DNA of 64,000 nucleotides from a virus: positions 62,001 through 126,000 of the IMG/VR virus record IMGVR_UViG_3300042881_003464. One strand, 5' to 3'. Position numbers and translations under genes: made by a program. Under the pieces are notes generated by a model. That model searched no databases, was not told the DNA's origin, and saw only the letters and a program-made list of their open reading frames with translations. The stretch's first letter is position 1. Each line of letters starts with the position of its first letter. Below, piece after piece: positions 15,901 through 23,927 of this stretch.

Positions 15901-16752
15901 GATGTAAAAATGACCCCAACCGCTAATCCTTTACGGCAGTTTTTCCGCCAGCCAGCCATCTACCTGCGTTTACCTAGCCAAGGTAAATTCTGGCCGCCAG
16001 GCACCTTAACCATGACTGAAAACGGTGAGTTGCCAGTGTTGCCTATGACCGCGATTGATGAAATAACCTACCGCACACCTGATGCACTGTTTAACGGACA
16101 GGCAGTTGTGAGTGTGATTCAAAGCTGTGTGCCAAACATACGAAATGCCTGGGGCACTCCGGCCGTAGATATAGATGCCATACTCACAGCTATACGCATT
16201 GCCAGCTACGGACATGAACTAGAAATAGAGAGCCGCTGTCCCAAGTGTGAAGAAAGCCATACGTATGCACTGGATCTACGCCAAGTGCTTGACGGTTTCA
16301 AAATGCCAGACTATGATAGTTGTATTTCCAATGGTGATCTGGAAATACACTTTGTGCCTTTGAACTATCAGCAGATGCACGAAAACAATACCATGCAGTT
16401 TAATGACCAAAGACTGCTACAGATGTTGCCAAATGCAGAACTTCCAGAAGAAGAAAAAATCAAAATGTTAGCTGATGCTCTGCGCAAGGTCACTGAAATG
16501 ACTGTGGCCACACTAACAGCAACTATCAGCTTGATTAAAACATCAAATGCCATGGTCACAGAGCACGAACACATTGCTGATTTTTTGAAAAACTGCGATC
16601 GTAAGTTGTTTAACCGCATTCGTGATCACGTGGTTACGCTGCGAATGGACAGCGAACTTAAACCACTACAGGTTAAATGCAACAATTGTGAAAATCAGTA
16701 CACACAACCATTTACACTTGATCAAGCAAATTTTTTCGCGCCAGCCTCTTAA
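15898..16752 (+). CDS. 26: Baseplate hub / tail assembly protein gp26-like (T4_baseplate family)
   Basis: A 284-residue protein with features I associate with the T4 gp26 family: IYLRLPSQGKFWPPGT near the N-terminus, ITYRTPDALFNGQAVVSVIQ around residue 60 and a later helical half. It also has two Cys pairs, CPKC near residue 115 and CNNC near residue 260, that could bind zinc. T4 gp26 is about 210 residues. ATG at 15910 is an alternative start; neither has a clear ribosome site. The stop TAA at 16750 is preceded by a slippery run that would let ribosomes enter the next gene's frame. Next to the tape measure, the pair looks like a tail assembly chaperone locus. Confidence 0.8.
   Translation: MDVKMTPTANPLRQFFRQPAIYLRLPSQGKFWPPGTLTMTENGELPVLPMTAIDEITYRTPDALFNGQAVVSVIQSCVPNIRNAWGTPAVDIDAILTAIRIASYGHELEIESRCPKCEESHTYALDLRQVLDGFKMPDYDSCISNGDLEIHFVPLNYQQMHENNTMQFNDQRLLQMLPNAELPEEEKIKMLADALRKVTEMTVATLTATISLIKTSNAMVTEHEHIADFLKNCDRKLFNRIRDHVVTLRMDSELKPLQVKCNNCENQYTQPFTLDQANFFAPAS
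16728..16737 (+). promoter_or_regulatory. Slippery sequence for probable -1 programmed frameshift
   Basis: In the gp26-like frame the codons read GCA AAT TTT TTC GCG. The heptamers A AAT TTT (16728-16734) and T TTT TTC (16731-16737) both fit X XXY YYZ. The -1 frame is open from here through 16967 without a stop and carries coding-like residues (SSPDEIEAM) before the first ATG of the small gene. Confidence 0.6.
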
Positions 16753-16778
16753 CATCTAGCCCAGATGAAATTGAGGCA

Positions 16779-16967
16779 ATGGTCGCTACCATGGGCAAAG
16801 AAGCATCAGCTATCCGCCACGAAGCTCTCAAACTAAGTTGGTACATGCGTGGTGGTATCACTTACGAACAAGCACTGCAACTCAGCTACGAAGAACGCAT
16901 GGCCATAAATGACATTGTCAAAGAAAATCTTGAAACAACCAAAAAATCTGGATTACCTTTCTTCTAA
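16779..16967 (+). CDS. gp51-like small hub-assembly protein, frame continuous with gp26 via -1 shift
   Basis: From the first ATG the product is 62 residues: MGKEASAIRHEALKLSWYMR, GGITYEQALQLSYEERMAIN, ending ETTKKSGLPFF. This matches my recollection of small proteins following gp26 in marine T4-like phages, sometimes called gp51 (baseplate hub assembly catalyst). The frame is open upstream to 16728 and beyond, inside the gp26-like gene, and the ATG at 16779 lacks a good ribosome site. I therefore infer that a gp26-gp51 fusion made by -1 frameshift is at least one product. Its end overlaps the next gene as TAATG. Confidence 0.65.
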   Translation: MVATMGKEASAIRHEALKLSWYMRGGITYEQALQLSYEERMAINDIVKENLETTKKSGLPFF

Positions 16968-17464
16968 TGGATTTTAATCAAGCACAAATTGACATCTTGC
17001 TTTGGATCACGGGTTTCGTGGAAAAGTCTAATCCACAGCTCAATGGATGGCCTCCCTGCCCATACGCACGTAGAGCTCGACTCAACGGAGAATTTGAAAT
17101 ACGTAAAGGTAAGATAGATCCCTATGTTGACCTACAGGCCATTGACATGGAAGAAAAAACCGTGGTGGCCTATGTGTATGATCCGCGACACTTTGAACCA
17201 GCTGTGTTCAATAATCTTGTGGATCAAGTCAACACTGACTTTTTAGTAGCCAGAGACCTATTGGCCTTGGCAGATCATCCTCTCAGTGAAGAAGTTGTTA
17301 ATGGTGTAAAGTTTAATCAGGGTACCTGGGCTATTGTGTTTGTGCAGCCACTTGCCAAGCTCAATGAATTTGCAAAACTACTTGCTGGCCAAGGTTATTA
17401 CAAGAACTGGCCTGAAGACTATCTACAAGGACTGTTTCAACATCGTGTTGATCCTCGCATATGA
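16967..17464 (+). CDS. Conserved protein of unknown function
   Basis: A 165-residue soluble protein. Visible features are LLWITGFVEKSNPQLNGWPP followed by CPYARRARL, a Cys in a conserved-looking context that may be catalytic or bind a metal. The rest is mixed alpha/beta with YVYDPRHFEP and TWAIVFVQPLAKLNEF. No family can be named with confidence. It is the first of four genes linked by 4-base overlaps (TAATG before it, ATGA after it), so it is translationally coupled to the hub pair and to the following genes. Confidence 0.55.
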   Translation: MDFNQAQIDILLWITGFVEKSNPQLNGWPPCPYARRARLNGEFEIRKGKIDPYVDLQAIDMEEKTVVAYVYDPRHFEPAVFNNLVDQVNTDFLVARDLLALADHPLSEEVVNGVKFNQGTWAIVFVQPLAKLNEFAKLLAGQGYYKNWPEDYLQGLFQHRVDPRI

Positions 17465-17901
17465 ACTATCAATTTGCACGCATTAGGCTTGACGCCACAG
17501 ACTACAAACCCACTGTGTTTTGGGCATACCTTGACAAAACTGACTACAACATCGCAGCCTGTCAGGAAATCTACAAAAGCTACTGTAGATACAAAAAGTT
17601 TTCATCTGTGATGCCTATGTTTAACAGTAGATTTCAAGATCCCATGGCCGACATCATAGGATACTGGGATCAAACTCATTTGGTGGCCTTTAGCCTCATA
17701 CGCAGATTTGACGACAAAAATGCCTTGTGTGACCAGTTTGCTTGGACCTATCACGATCCAGAACTTCGCCTTGGCATAGAAACACTCAAGACCGAATGTG
17801 CTGTGTACAAACAACGTGGCTTTGATTATCTTTATCTTGAACAAGCACATCTTTATAAAAAACAGCTAGACGGATTTGAAATACTAGGACCAATTGAATG
17901 A
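17461..17901 (+). CDS. Unknown protein, possibly GNAT-fold
   Basis: A 146-residue protein with an alternating strand/helix pattern, a central IIGYWDQTHLVAFSLIRRFD (strand pair) and a C-terminal KQRGFDYLYLEQAHLYKKQL. The layout is compatible with the acyltransferase (GNAT) fold, but I do not see a clear acetyl-CoA loop. It overlaps both neighbours by ATGA. Function unknown; co-occurrence with the DUF6614-like gene downstream suggests a small metabolic or modification function rather than structure. Confidence 0.5.
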   Translation: MNYQFARIRLDATDYKPTVFWAYLDKTDYNIAACQEIYKSYCRYKKFSSVMPMFNSRFQDPMADIIGYWDQTHLVAFSLIRRFDDKNALCDQFAWTYHDPELRLGIETLKTECAVYKQRGFDYLYLEQAHLYKKQLDGFEILGPIE

Positions 17902-18233
17902 GCGACTTATACACAATCTGGGCAGACAAACAAGGTGACATTTCTGATCTTGAATGGGTCAACAACATGCGAGGCTTTTTTGATCATTTGGTCAGTGAAG
18001 GCAAAATGTTGACCTATCGTATCACACGCTGCAAGATGGGATTCCGCAGCATTGCAGACATGCCAGAATGGATGATAATCATGGAATTTCGTGACATGGC
18101 GCAGATGGACGAGGCTTTTCGTCGTGTGGCACCACTACAGGGCGAACTAGAAGACAAACACCGTAGTTTCAATCAATTTGTAGCGGGCAACATACAACAT
18201 GCGTTGTTTCGCGATTGGCCAGATCAACTATGA
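17898..18233 (+). CDS. DUF6614-like protein (dimeric ferredoxin-like fold expected)
   Basis: A 111-residue protein. The pattern YTIWADKQ, FFDHLVSEGKMLTYRITRCK, MGFRSIADMPEWMIIMEFRD, MAQMDEAFRRVA and ALFRDWPD closely follows the DUF6614 family as I know it from alphaproteobacterial genomes, over its full length. Those small alpha/beta barrel-like proteins have no established activity. It is coupled by ATGA to both neighbours. Its presence hints at acquisition from an alphaproteobacterial host lineage, which is inference. Confidence 0.6.
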   Translation: MSDLYTIWADKQGDISDLEWVNNMRGFFDHLVSEGKMLTYRITRCKMGFRSIADMPEWMIIMEFRDMAQMDEAFRRVAPLQGELEDKHRSFNQFVAGNIQHALFRDWPDQL

Positions 18234-19255
18234 CACGCATTGTTTGCCTCACTGGCACACACAACATTGGCATCAGTTTCATGGATTGGAGCATACACTG
18301 GCTAGCTGGCCATGATCAAGTGTATCATTGGCAACAGGGCTGGCAACCAATCACTGTAAATCCATTAACTAGACTAAATGCGCATGGACACACACGCAAT
18401 CATGTGTCTGGCATACACAACACACGACATGTGTTGGACAAACTAATCAATGTGCCCGCAGACTTTCATGTGATCTATCCTGTGGGACCTGCTGTGGACA
18501 CCATGGCACAGGAACTTGGTCACACTAGTTCAGTATTGCATGACAATCAAGAATGGACTCGTCTGATTGATCTTTGCGACCAAGAATATGCTCAGGTCTG
18601 GCGCTGGTGTGATTACATGGGCTGTGACTGTGTGTTTGTGGCCACAGATCATCACAATCAAGTGTATCACGCTGGCACTCTAGATCGTGCGCAGCACGCA
18701 GTGATGTTTGAAGAAACACCAGTGGCCAATACCTTTTTACACATGAATGAAGTGTTTTTCAACAGCACCTTGAGTTCGGCCACAACTGTTTGGGATCGTA
18801 GAGAACTACTGGCACTGAATCTACAGTGGACAGCATCAAGACTAGGACACGAACACCTGGACTTCACACTCCCACATCATTGGATCAACTGTCAGGAATT
18901 TTGGTATCACGGACAACAGGTGCTCTCACGTCTGTGCAAAGATCTTGATATCACAACAGATTCATCACGGTGGGAATCATGGCAGCAGGTGTATCAAAAA
19001 TGGCAGCAGATCAACTACCAACTCTTGAAGTTTCAATACGAACTTGATCACATTGTTGATGCTGTGGTCAATAACTGGTACTATCCACTGCGAGACCTTA
19101 GCTTTACTCAGGAAGTGATTATTCTACATCAATTGATGCACAAACATCAACTCAACGTCAAGAACTGGCAACTTGAACATTTTCCAGATAACACACAAAA
19201 ACTACATCAGTTACTTGAGCCCAATCATCATGTACTTGGAAGATCTACTGCGTAG
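18230..19255 (+). CDS. Unknown His/Trp-rich protein
   Basis: A 341-residue protein starting at the ATG that overlaps the previous stop (ATGA). It is unusually rich in His, Trp and Gln (for example IHWLAGHDQVYHWQQGWQ). The N-terminal MTRIVCLTGTHNIG could be a beta-strand plus loop of a nucleotide-binding fold, but no Walker motif is present. In style it resembles the gene at 23924-24739, another His/Trp-rich unknown next to enzyme genes. The stop is TAG inside a perfect hairpin (19241-19259), with TGA two codons later as back-up. Confidence 0.55.
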   Translation: MTRIVCLTGTHNIGISFMDWSIHWLAGHDQVYHWQQGWQPITVNPLTRLNAHGHTRNHVSGIHNTRHVLDKLINVPADFHVIYPVGPAVDTMAQELGHTSSVLHDNQEWTRLIDLCDQEYAQVWRWCDYMGCDCVFVATDHHNQVYHAGTLDRAQHAVMFEETPVANTFLHMNEVFFNSTLSSATTVWDRRELLALNLQWTASRLGHEHLDFTLPHHWINCQEFWYHGQQVLSRLCKDLDITTDSSRWESWQQVYQKWQQINYQLLKFQYELDHIVDAVVNNWYYPLRDLSFTQEVIILHQLMHKHQLNVKNWQLEHFPDNTQKLHQLLEPNHHVLGRSTA

Positions 19256-19259
19256 ATCT
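19241..19259 (+). repeat. Perfect inverted repeat around a TAG stop
   Basis: AGATCTAC-TGC-GTAGATCT forms an 8-bp stem with a 3-base loop and includes the TAG at 19253-19255. No T-run follows. It could slow ribosomes or protect the mRNA 3' end. Confidence 0.5.
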
Positions 19260-19602
19260 ATTGATTCGCTTGCGCTCATCAATGTGTTCGAGCAGAGCGA
19301 GAATCAAGTTATCATCTAGATTTTTTGGTCATACTTGCCCGTTTACCGGGCAAGTTGTCATCATCTGAGTTCGAACGATCACTTGTATAAAGAGATTGTG
19401 TTTCCACACGGAGGCGGTTGCGCTGTACCTCCTACTCTAGCCTTGACTCGCAACGGAACGCAGGCGACCCCATACAAGCAAAGTCCCTTGCGCCGCGGTT
19501 GTATCTTGTTCACATAGCCGCGATCATTTAGCCTAAGTTAGCCTATTCTTTGACACCCAAGATCTGCTGGCAACGAGCCTTACCTCGGCTAGCTCAATGG
19601 GG
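19256..19602. ncRNA. Structured non-coding gap between convergent units (candidate ncRNA)
   Basis: No convincing coding frame is present in these 347 bases. The gap holds a 9-bp stem ACTTGCCCG/CGGGCAAGT with a 5-base loop (19333-19355), a TGTG-TTTC-CACA hairpin (19397-19408; GAAA tetraloop on the minus strand), a GGAGG/CCTCC pair (19410-19432) and short direct repeats TTAGCCTA. It is markedly more structured than other gaps and is not a simple terminator because no T-run follows the strong stem. Strand is uncertain; the GNRA-type loop hints at the minus strand. No RNA family recognised. Confidence 0.4.
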
Positions 19603-20637
19603 CTAAGTCACAACACTTAGCACAGAGTCTGTTTGTGGTTTTAAAATTGAGTAACAAAAATTTGCGAATGCTTGATGCTGTAGTGGGCCTGGATGCGAGT
19701 CGTCTGTGCCTAAATCAAGCCAGTGTTGACGTATTTGCCTGTCTTTGCCTATACGAATTGGATGTTGATAGTAGTAGAAATGTGGTATTTGCCTGAGTGT
19801 TGTTATATATGCGTCTGAGAAGTTTGCGTTGAAAATCACTAATCTAGCACCAATTTTGTCACAAAAATTGGCTACTGCTTTCATACAGTGCATTGATGCG
19901 TACAGTGTGGTGTCGCTGGCCAAAGCACGCAGTGGCCAGTTGATTTCTAGATTGGGATCCTCAACATGACTATGCATGTTAAGGTGTCGCATCTCACCAT
20001 TTTGGATTATCCATTGCCTATACAGGCCGGTAATACCCCAGACCACTGTGTCGCGCCAGCGTATGTCCGATCTAAGTATTTGATCAGCTTGCCATGTGTT
20101 GCTGGCGCCAAGTTCGGCCAGCGTTGAGCATGGTATGTTCAGCAGACTAGATAGATGATGACTCCAGGTTTGAGTAGAATCAACACCAATGCCAGCAGTG
20201 ATGCTGCACCCTGCGGTCCACAGTTGAGGTCCAGAAGTCTTGCGAGTGTCAACCAAGGGCAACAGTTCTTGTGGTTGGTTGACACTTTCTAGGTTTCCAA
20301 GTTGTTTGCGATCAATGTGTCTCTGTACAAGATATTCAGTAAGCCCACGAATACTGTCAAAGGGATCTAGTTCATTGATAATTTTGCGATCGCTCCACTG
20401 ATGATTTGGTGGCGGACAATATTCAATCACATCTGACAGATCCAACAGAGCACAAAAATTATCCACAGCTAGGTCTCCTAGCGATGTATAAACAGCAACA
20501 TCATCATGGTCACTGTCTATAAACTGCTGCCAATTGGCATTGCTGACCAAAAAAGCCAGAGGATGAGTTTGACGTGCTGCTGCTCTTAGATAAGCATTGA
20601 CATCTCCTACATAAGTGGTTAAGCGTCCTTTGATCAT
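19603..20637 (-). CDS. SGNH/GDSL-like hydrolase
   Basis: A 344-residue protein. From about residue 139 an SGNH pattern is visible: block I LWTAGCSITAG with the nucleophile Ser145, a LGASN segment near 185 that may supply the oxyanion residues, and a terminal DDSHPGPLQHQAFANF with Asp312 and His315. The first 135 residues have no recognised domain and may bind substrate. Such enzymes are esterases, often acting on acylated sugars. It is last in the gp55-gp47-gp46 transcription unit, coupled by ATGA to the nuclease gene. It ends with TAG and has a TGA two codons later. Confidence 0.65.
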   Translation of the reverse strand: MIKGRLTTYVGDVNAYLRAAARQTHPLAFLVSNANWQQFIDSDHDDVAVYTSLGDLAVDNFCALLDLSDVIEYCPPPNHQWSDRKIINELDPFDSIRGLTEYLVQRHIDRKQLGNLESVNQPQELLPLVDTRKTSGPQLWTAGCSITAGIGVDSTQTWSHHLSSLLNIPCSTLAELGASNTWQADQILRSDIRWRDTVVWGITGLYRQWIIQNGEMRHLNMHSHVEDPNLEINWPLRALASDTTLYASMHCMKAVANFCDKIGARLVIFNANFSDAYITTLRQIPHFYYYQHPIRIGKDRQIRQHWLDLGTDDSHPGPLQHQAFANFCYSILKPQTDSVLSVVT

Positions 20638-21149
20638 GCGCAGAGTTCTTTCACACTGTCTGCATTGATCTCCCAGAAGAGATCATAGTCCATGATCATC
20701 CAATGACCGTTTAATCCACTGGTGTAATTGAAATTTCTTGTGAATATCAGTTGTGAGGTATTGGGCTGTGCTTGTACTGCCACAAAAGTTCCTTTGCGAT
20801 TGAACTTCATGCAAAGTATATTAAAGTCACCATCGTCGGCCACGTCCATGCACTGTTGTATCCAGGTGTCTAGAGTTTTGCAAGCGCCTTGAAACAACTG
20901 ATGAAACGGAAAGTCTTTGTAGCTTTTGCATTCGCAGTTAAATCTAGGAAAACTTTCACCAGGTATGATGTCGCCTTTGAAGCTGCGTATCTGCCCTTCG
21001 TGTAACACCTGTTTGCGATGCTGATTAGCACCACCTATGTAGGCACCAGAATGAGGCACACGTATAAAGGTTTCTCCATAGATCTGTGTAAGATGCTTTG
21101 CAACTGTGTTTTCCCAGGCGTTGCCCTTGACTTTTTGTGGACTGGTCAT
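20634..21149 (-). CDS. PD-(D/E)XK nuclease, Holliday-junction-resolvase-like
   Basis: A 171-residue protein with KGNAWENTVAKHL (Glu13), a basic RVPHSGAYIGG loop, FKGDIIPG (Asp60) and FNCECKSYKDF (Glu73, Lys75): the E...D...ExK layout of the PD-(D/E)XK superfamily in its expected spacing. The order of motifs resembles archaeal Hjc/RecU-type resolvases and phage recombination nucleases. Its location downstream of gp46/gp47 fits recombination-dependent replication and branch removal before packaging. T4 uses gp49 (a different fold) for that task, so this may be a replacement; that is inference. Confidence 0.7.
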   Translation of the reverse strand: MTSPQKVKGNAWENTVAKHLTQIYGETFIRVPHSGAYIGGANQHRKQVLHEGQIRSFKGDIIPGESFPRFNCECKSYKDFPFHQLFQGACKTLDTWIQQCMDVADDGDFNILCMKFNRKGTFVAVQAQPNTSQLIFTRNFNYTSGLNGHWMIMDYDLFWEINADSVKELCA

Positions 21150-21166
21150 GTGCGATAGTTATCAGG

Positions 21167-22204
21167 CTACCATTCAGTAGCGTATTCTTGTGTCACGCGG
21201 CCAGCAACACATTTGGTTTGACATTCGTTCCAACGATAGCTTTGGAACTCCGATTGCCAAAAAGCATCCTGTAGTACAGATTCAAGACTGCGTTGCTTGA
21301 GATCAAACTGTTTGCCTAGTTCCTGCCATTCTTGATTGTGTGCATAACGATTGGCCACCCAACAGCAAGGAAACAGTTGCCCCTGCGCACTAATGTATAG
21401 GCCTTTGTTGCCTATCGAGCACAAGGGTTTCACGCCATTGATTTCTAGACTTTGTTGATATCTCTCTAGATTAATAGGCCATGATTGGGGTTTGCGATCA
21501 GTGAAGTCATAGACTTCACGTTCAAATCTGTGTGTTTGGCTTACAAGATCCGGTATGGGCTCTAGTATGTCTTTGTCGCCATAGTGAGGATACACACTGC
21601 CAAACTTGGTGCTCTTGGTAAGTTGAAATCTATCAAAGCCCAGATCAAATGCCTGAGCTTTCATGCGCTGTATATACTTTTGATTGAATTTAAACGCAAT
21701 AGCAGCCCAGATTATTTGACAACGACTATGAGCACGCAGAGTCTTAACACCTTCAATGATACTGTTCCAGTCGCTGTTCACACGATATTGATTGTTGCTG
21801 GCGTTGTCCCAACCGTCTATACTAAAATGCACACTGTCGTTGGGACCAAGCTGTATGGCAAGACTTTGCCACCAAGACTCTGACTTATAGCTGCCGTTGG
21901 TCACAATCACTATCTCTATGTCAGACTTGATGCTTTTGAAATAGGCAATCACTGGAATAAGATCATGAGCATAGATTGGATCACCGTCGTCACCACAAAA
22001 AGTTATCTTGCGTACATGTTGTTTTATAAAGTCAGGTGGGAAATTGCGTTGAAAGAAATCAAAATCTAGTTCAGTGTTTACAAGTCCGTTAGGAACCTCC
22101 TGTCGTGCGCATCTTGGACAGCGCAGCGTACACTTGCTGGAAATTTCTATGTGCCAGTGCCACGTGGCTAGGCTATTAGTCAATGGCATAAGATGTGAAT
22201 CCAT
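21167..22204 (-). CDS. Radical SAM protein with SPASM-type C-terminus
   Basis: A 345-residue protein with the radical SAM motif CTLRCPRC (Cys25, Cys29, Cys32) following HIEISSK, a GDDGDP segment near residue 93 at the place of the GGE motif, and a SPASM-like C-terminus: CSIGNKGLYISAQGQLFPCC, then CQTKC. These bind the SAM-cleaving 4Fe-4S cluster and auxiliary clusters. Family members modify peptides or small substrates. The start overlaps the 3' end of gp46 by 29 bases. No precursor peptide gene is evident next to it. It ends with TAG and has a TGA after six codons. Confidence 0.8.
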   Translation of the reverse strand: MDSHLMPLTNSLATWHWHIEISSKCTLRCPRCARQEVPNGLVNTELDFDFFQRNFPPDFIKQHVRKITFCGDDGDPIYAHDLIPVIAYFKSIKSDIEIVIVTNGSYKSESWWQSLAIQLGPNDSVHFSIDGWDNASNNQYRVNSDWNSIIEGVKTLRAHSRCQIIWAAIAFKFNQKYIQRMKAQAFDLGFDRFQLTKSTKFGSVYPHYGDKDILEPIPDLVSQTHRFEREVYDFTDRKPQSWPINLERYQQSLEINGVKPLCSIGNKGLYISAQGQLFPCCWVANRYAHNQEWQELGKQFDLKQRSLESVLQDAFWQSEFQSYRWNECQTKCVAGRVTQEYATEW

Positions 22205-23927
22205 TTTCTTTGACCACTTTCATGATATTTTCCACACGCCCTGCTAGTTCATCACGATGGCTCACAAGCCATATGCTCTTGTGACGTTCTCGTCCCATTT
22301 TCTTTAGAATAGCTAGAGCGTTTTCAACGCCCTGTGTGTCAAGACCCGAATCAATCATTTCATCCACAAACAATAGATTCACAGGACGATACAGACTTTC
22401 CCAGACATCACGGAAGGCCCAGCTCATGCTGAGTATCAATCGATTGCGCTCACCACGGCTTAGATTATCAAAGTCCAAATCTCTACCCAGTTCTGTGATT
22501 TCCACGGAAAGATCGTTTTGGAACATCACCTGATGTGGTAATCCAATGCGATCAAGATAGTGTACAAGTCTGCTGTTAAGATAGCTGAGATTTTGATCTA
22601 TGATCTTTTTACGTATGAAAGAATCTTTGTTTGTGAGCAGCTTGAGCAAGAAGTCCTGATGATCCTGCAGTTTGGTCAGTTCATTGAGATGATCATATGA
22701 CACGTCTTGTAGAGCTTGACCACGCATGTCCTGTATCTGTTCAGTATAAGGATCAGTTTCACTGCTGCGATTTTGCAGATTGGTTTGCAGTGTTTCAAGG
22801 CTGTTGCGATGGTTCAATGCTTGTTCTAGGTTATCATAGAACACCGTGGGTGCTACACCAAGTTCACCAAGATCATCAAGTTCGTTTTGATGTTCGCTTT
22901 TTTGTGTGTCATTGGTCAGCAGTTGCAGTGCCAGTTCCTGTAGTTCTTTTTGTTTTTTGTCTTTTACACTGTCAAGACTGTTGTCGTGTATCTCAGTACC
23001 GCAGGCAAAACAACGATGTGCCTGCATGGCATCCAGATCCTTTTGCAACTGACTTTTTTGTTTGTTGATTTTGACATTGTCTTGATCAATTGATCGTATC
23101 CAACGATTGTGCTCATCAATTTGTTTTTTCTTGGAATGATAGGATTCAAGATCACGATGAGATTGTATTTCTGTTTCAATGTCTATGTGTTCGAGTGCAG
23201 CAATGGCTTCCTGTAGTTTGTCACAGTCTTCCTGTTGTTTCTTGGTCCACAGATCGCGACGTTTTTCCAAGCTTGTGATCTGTTCTTCAATGCGCTTGTT
23301 GGCTTCTTGAACCGCGCGAATGCGCATTTCTTCTTGACTGATTTCTTCTTTGGTCGCACGATTGAGTTCGCGTATACGATCAGCACGCTCACTGAGCTGA
23401 GTAATACCCAGCAGTTGTTCAATGATCTCGCGCTGGTCGTTGGCACGCAGATTCAAAAAAGGTTCTGTATAGGTATTCAAGGCCACGATGTGACGAAACA
23501 TGTTGTGACTCATGCCCAGCAAACGTTCTATGGCTTCTTGGGTTTCACGAGAGTCACCCTGTGCATCATCAGTGGCAATCTTTTCTTCGTTGTTCACAAA
23601 GAATTTCAATACATTGGGACGACGCCCACGCTCAATTCTATAGCCTTGTCCGTCTACTACAAAGTCCAGGCTAACAACCATTTGTTTGCCGTTGGTCTTG
23701 TTGATTAGGTTGTCTTTTTTGATGTTGGTAAGAGCTTGACCAAACAGTGCAAAGCTTAGAGCATTTATAATCGTGGTCTTGCCTGTGCCATTTCGCGATC
23801 CGTCACCACCAAGATCTAGATTCTCTCCCAGCACTAGAGTAAGATCGCGACGATCAAAGTCCAGTGCCTGTGTGGCATTGCCCACACTCATGAAGTTGCG
23901 CACAGTGAGTTTATTGATTGTTATCAT
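22176..23927 (-). CDS. 46: Recombination nuclease ATPase subunit gp46
   Basis: A 583-residue Rad50/SbcC-type protein. The Walker A motif GSRNGTGKT is at residues 43-51. A long coiled coil follows, broken near residue 306 by the zinc hook CFAC; a second coiled coil leads to LSRGERNRLILSMS (signature) and NLLFVDEMIDSGLD (Walker B). With gp47 it resects double-strand ends for recombination-dependent replication and host DNA processing. It is close to T4 gp46 (560 residues). The start overlaps the previous stop by ATGA. Confidence 0.95.
   Translation of the reverse strand: MITINKLTVRNFMSVGNATQALDFDRRDLTLVLGENLDLGGDGSRNGTGKTTIINALSFALFGQALTNIKKDNLINKTNGKQMVVSLDFVVDGQGYRIERGRRPNVLKFFVNNEEKIATDDAQGDSRETQEAIERLLGMSHNMFRHIVALNTYTEPFLNLRANDQREIIEQLLGITQLSERADRIRELNRATKEEISQEEMRIRAVQEANKRIEEQITSLEKRRDLWTKKQQEDCDKLQEAIAALEHIDIETEIQSHRDLESYHSKKKQIDEHNRWIRSIDQDNVKINKQKSQLQKDLDAMQAHRCFACGTEIHDNSLDSVKDKKQKELQELALQLLTNDTQKSEHQNELDDLGELGVAPTVFYDNLEQALNHRNSLETLQTNLQNRSSETDPYTEQIQDMRGQALQDVSYDHLNELTKLQDHQDFLLKLLTNKDSFIRKKIIDQNLSYLNSRLVHYLDRIGLPHQVMFQNDLSVEITELGRDLDFDNLSRGERNRLILSMSWAFRDVWESLYRPVNLLFVDEMIDSGLDTQGVENALAILKKMGRERHKSIWLVSHRDELAGRVENIMKVVKENGFTSYAID

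Noticed and set aside
16765-16800. ATG at 16765 as the small gene's start
   Set aside because: It is out of frame with the conserved MGKEASAIRHEALKLSWYMR sequence.
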